Source of the DNA: Bifidobacterium breve
Lineage (GTDB): Bacteria > Actinomycetota > Acidimicrobiia > IMCC26256 > PALSA-555
Assembly (NCBI GenBank): GCA_945889545.1
Contig: CAMDCC010000191.1
Span: forward strand, 1-5,860
DNA: 5,860 nucleotides
Reading direction: 5' to 3'
The first letter of the stretch is position 1. Each line of letters starts with the position of its first letter. Shown piece after piece: positions 5,203 to 5,860 of this stretch. A program made the translations under genes and the position numbers. The notes beneath the pieces are model-generated. The model saw nothing but the letters and a program-made list of their open reading frames with translations, searched no databases and was not told where the DNA came from.

Positions 5203-5860
5203 AGTGCCCGTGGTCAACGATCGCCTGGAGGAGGGCGGCCGCTTCGACGTCGAGCACGGTGCGGTCGATCACGAGCCACTCAACCTGGCGCGGATTGCGC
5301 CGCGGCTCGCCCTCGATGCCGAAGTTTCGTGAGCGCCACGGATTCGGGAACTCGTAGATCTCCTCACGCTGGCTGAGCTGGGGTACGAGGCCGTAGACGG
5401 CACTGACCGCGCCGTCGTTGGTGACTGCGGCGATCGTTGCGCGCTTTGCGTCGATCCGTGGGTCGATCGCGGGAGGCCACCATCCATTCTCGTACTTCGC
5501 GCTCAGGGGCGACGGACCCCACGCCAACGTCCCGAAGACTGCCCCCGCGGCTACGAGTCCGACGGCGACGATTGCCACCGCCTTTCCGAGCCGGCGCCGC
5601 GCGAATGCCACGCCCTCGATGGACGCGAGGGCCAGTGCCCCCACGCACAACGCGGCGTAGTGATGCTCGATCACCCGGGTCCAACCCACGTCGGTCAGCA
5701 CGTTGAGCAGGAACTGCGGGAGCCCGATCAGGAGCACCATCGGAGCGAATACCGGCACGAAGCCGACCGGAGCGAACAGCTTCCATGCGAAGTCTCCGGA
5801 CTCCCTCGAGAACACGTGCGACGTGATCGCGCCCGGGTTGTTGAACAGGGTCTCCACCAT
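5135..5860 (-). CDS. DUF2079-type membrane protein, C-terminal part (partial)
   Basis: The visible 241 residues are the C-terminal part of a polytopic membrane protein; the gene continues past the window edge. The ATG at the very edge (5858-5860) is probably an internal methionine, since the fragment starts inside a membrane-associated region. Hydrophobic segments lie at about 29-56, 69-87 and 92-115 of the fragment, followed by a soluble tail. The pattern PMVLLIGLPQFLLNVLTD, then HHYAA at 66-70, then LVPQLSQREEIYEFPNP at 158-174 is what I recall for DUF2079 proteins, which resemble GT-C type membrane glycosyltransferases; the biochemical role is not established. The TGA is at 5137-5135. The gene converges on the ComF gene and overlaps its last 68 bases, so neither has room for a terminator between them. 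Confidence 0.75.
   Translation of the reverse strand: MVETLFNNPGAITSHVFSRESGDFAWKLFAPVGFVPVFAPMVLLIGLPQFLLNVLTDVGWTRVIEHHYAALCVGALALASIEGVAFARRRLGKAVAIVAVGLVAAGAVFGTLAWGPSPLSAKYENGWWPPAIDPRIDAKRATIAAVTNDGAVSAVYGLVPQLSQREEIYEFPNPWRSRNFGIEGEPRRNPRQVEWLVIDRTVLDVEAAALLQAIVDHGHFTVVFAADDLVVLHREQVFGRQ

Noticed and set aside
5418..5706. Two open frames on the plus strand opposite the DUF2079 gene
   Set aside because: Arg, Pro and Ala-rich translations without domains; they lie opposite a convincing membrane protein frame.

Overview
This window is a compact, GC-rich (clearly above 60% by eye) stretch of an actinobacterial chromosome. The gene order phosphomannomutase, Trm112-like protein, SIS-domain isomerase, S-adenosylhomocysteine hydrolase recalls the mycobacterial manB-tobH-manA-sahH neighbourhood. 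The style of the proteins, especially the small Trm112-like protein with a single cysteine, suggests Acidimicrobiia or a related lineage. That placement is inference; no rRNA or marker search was possible.

Layout, left to right. Bases 1-93 hold the probable C-terminal tail of a membrane protein. A phosphomannomutase/phosphoglucomutase (104-1465) follows almost immediately, reached through two ATGA stop/start overlaps. After an 87-base gap containing a GC-rich hairpin come a 78-residue Trm112-like protein (1553-1789) and, 11 bases later, a bifunctional phosphoglucose/phosphomannose isomerase (1801-2856). A 102-base leader with strong potential structure around its ribosome binding site precedes S-adenosylhomocysteine hydrolase (GTG start at 2959, ending 4455). 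A 17-bp inverted repeat closes that gene. A ComF-type phosphoribosyltransferase (4561-5202) runs head-on into, and overlaps by 68 bases, the 3' end of a DUF2079-type membrane protein on the minus strand (5135-5860, cut off by the window edge).

How the genes fit together. The isomerase makes mannose 6-phosphate from fructose 6-phosphate, and the mutase converts it to mannose 1-phosphate, the precursor of GDP-mannose for cell-envelope glycans and glycolipids. The two enzymes plus the small Trm112-like protein probably form one operon. AhcY recycles the by-product of all SAM-dependent methylation and appears to have its own leader and its own 3' hairpin, so it is probably a separate transcription unit. 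ComF is a stand-alone gene after it.

Most of the window is housekeeping. I see no phage, insertion sequence, CRISPR or tRNA/rRNA signal, and no gap over 300 bases. The most interesting non-coding signal is the ahcY leader: two mutually exclusive anti-Shine-Dalgarno segments, one of them closing a hairpin with a UUCG loop, on a gene that is a known riboswitch target in other bacteria. The sequence does not match the SAH riboswitch core as I remember it.
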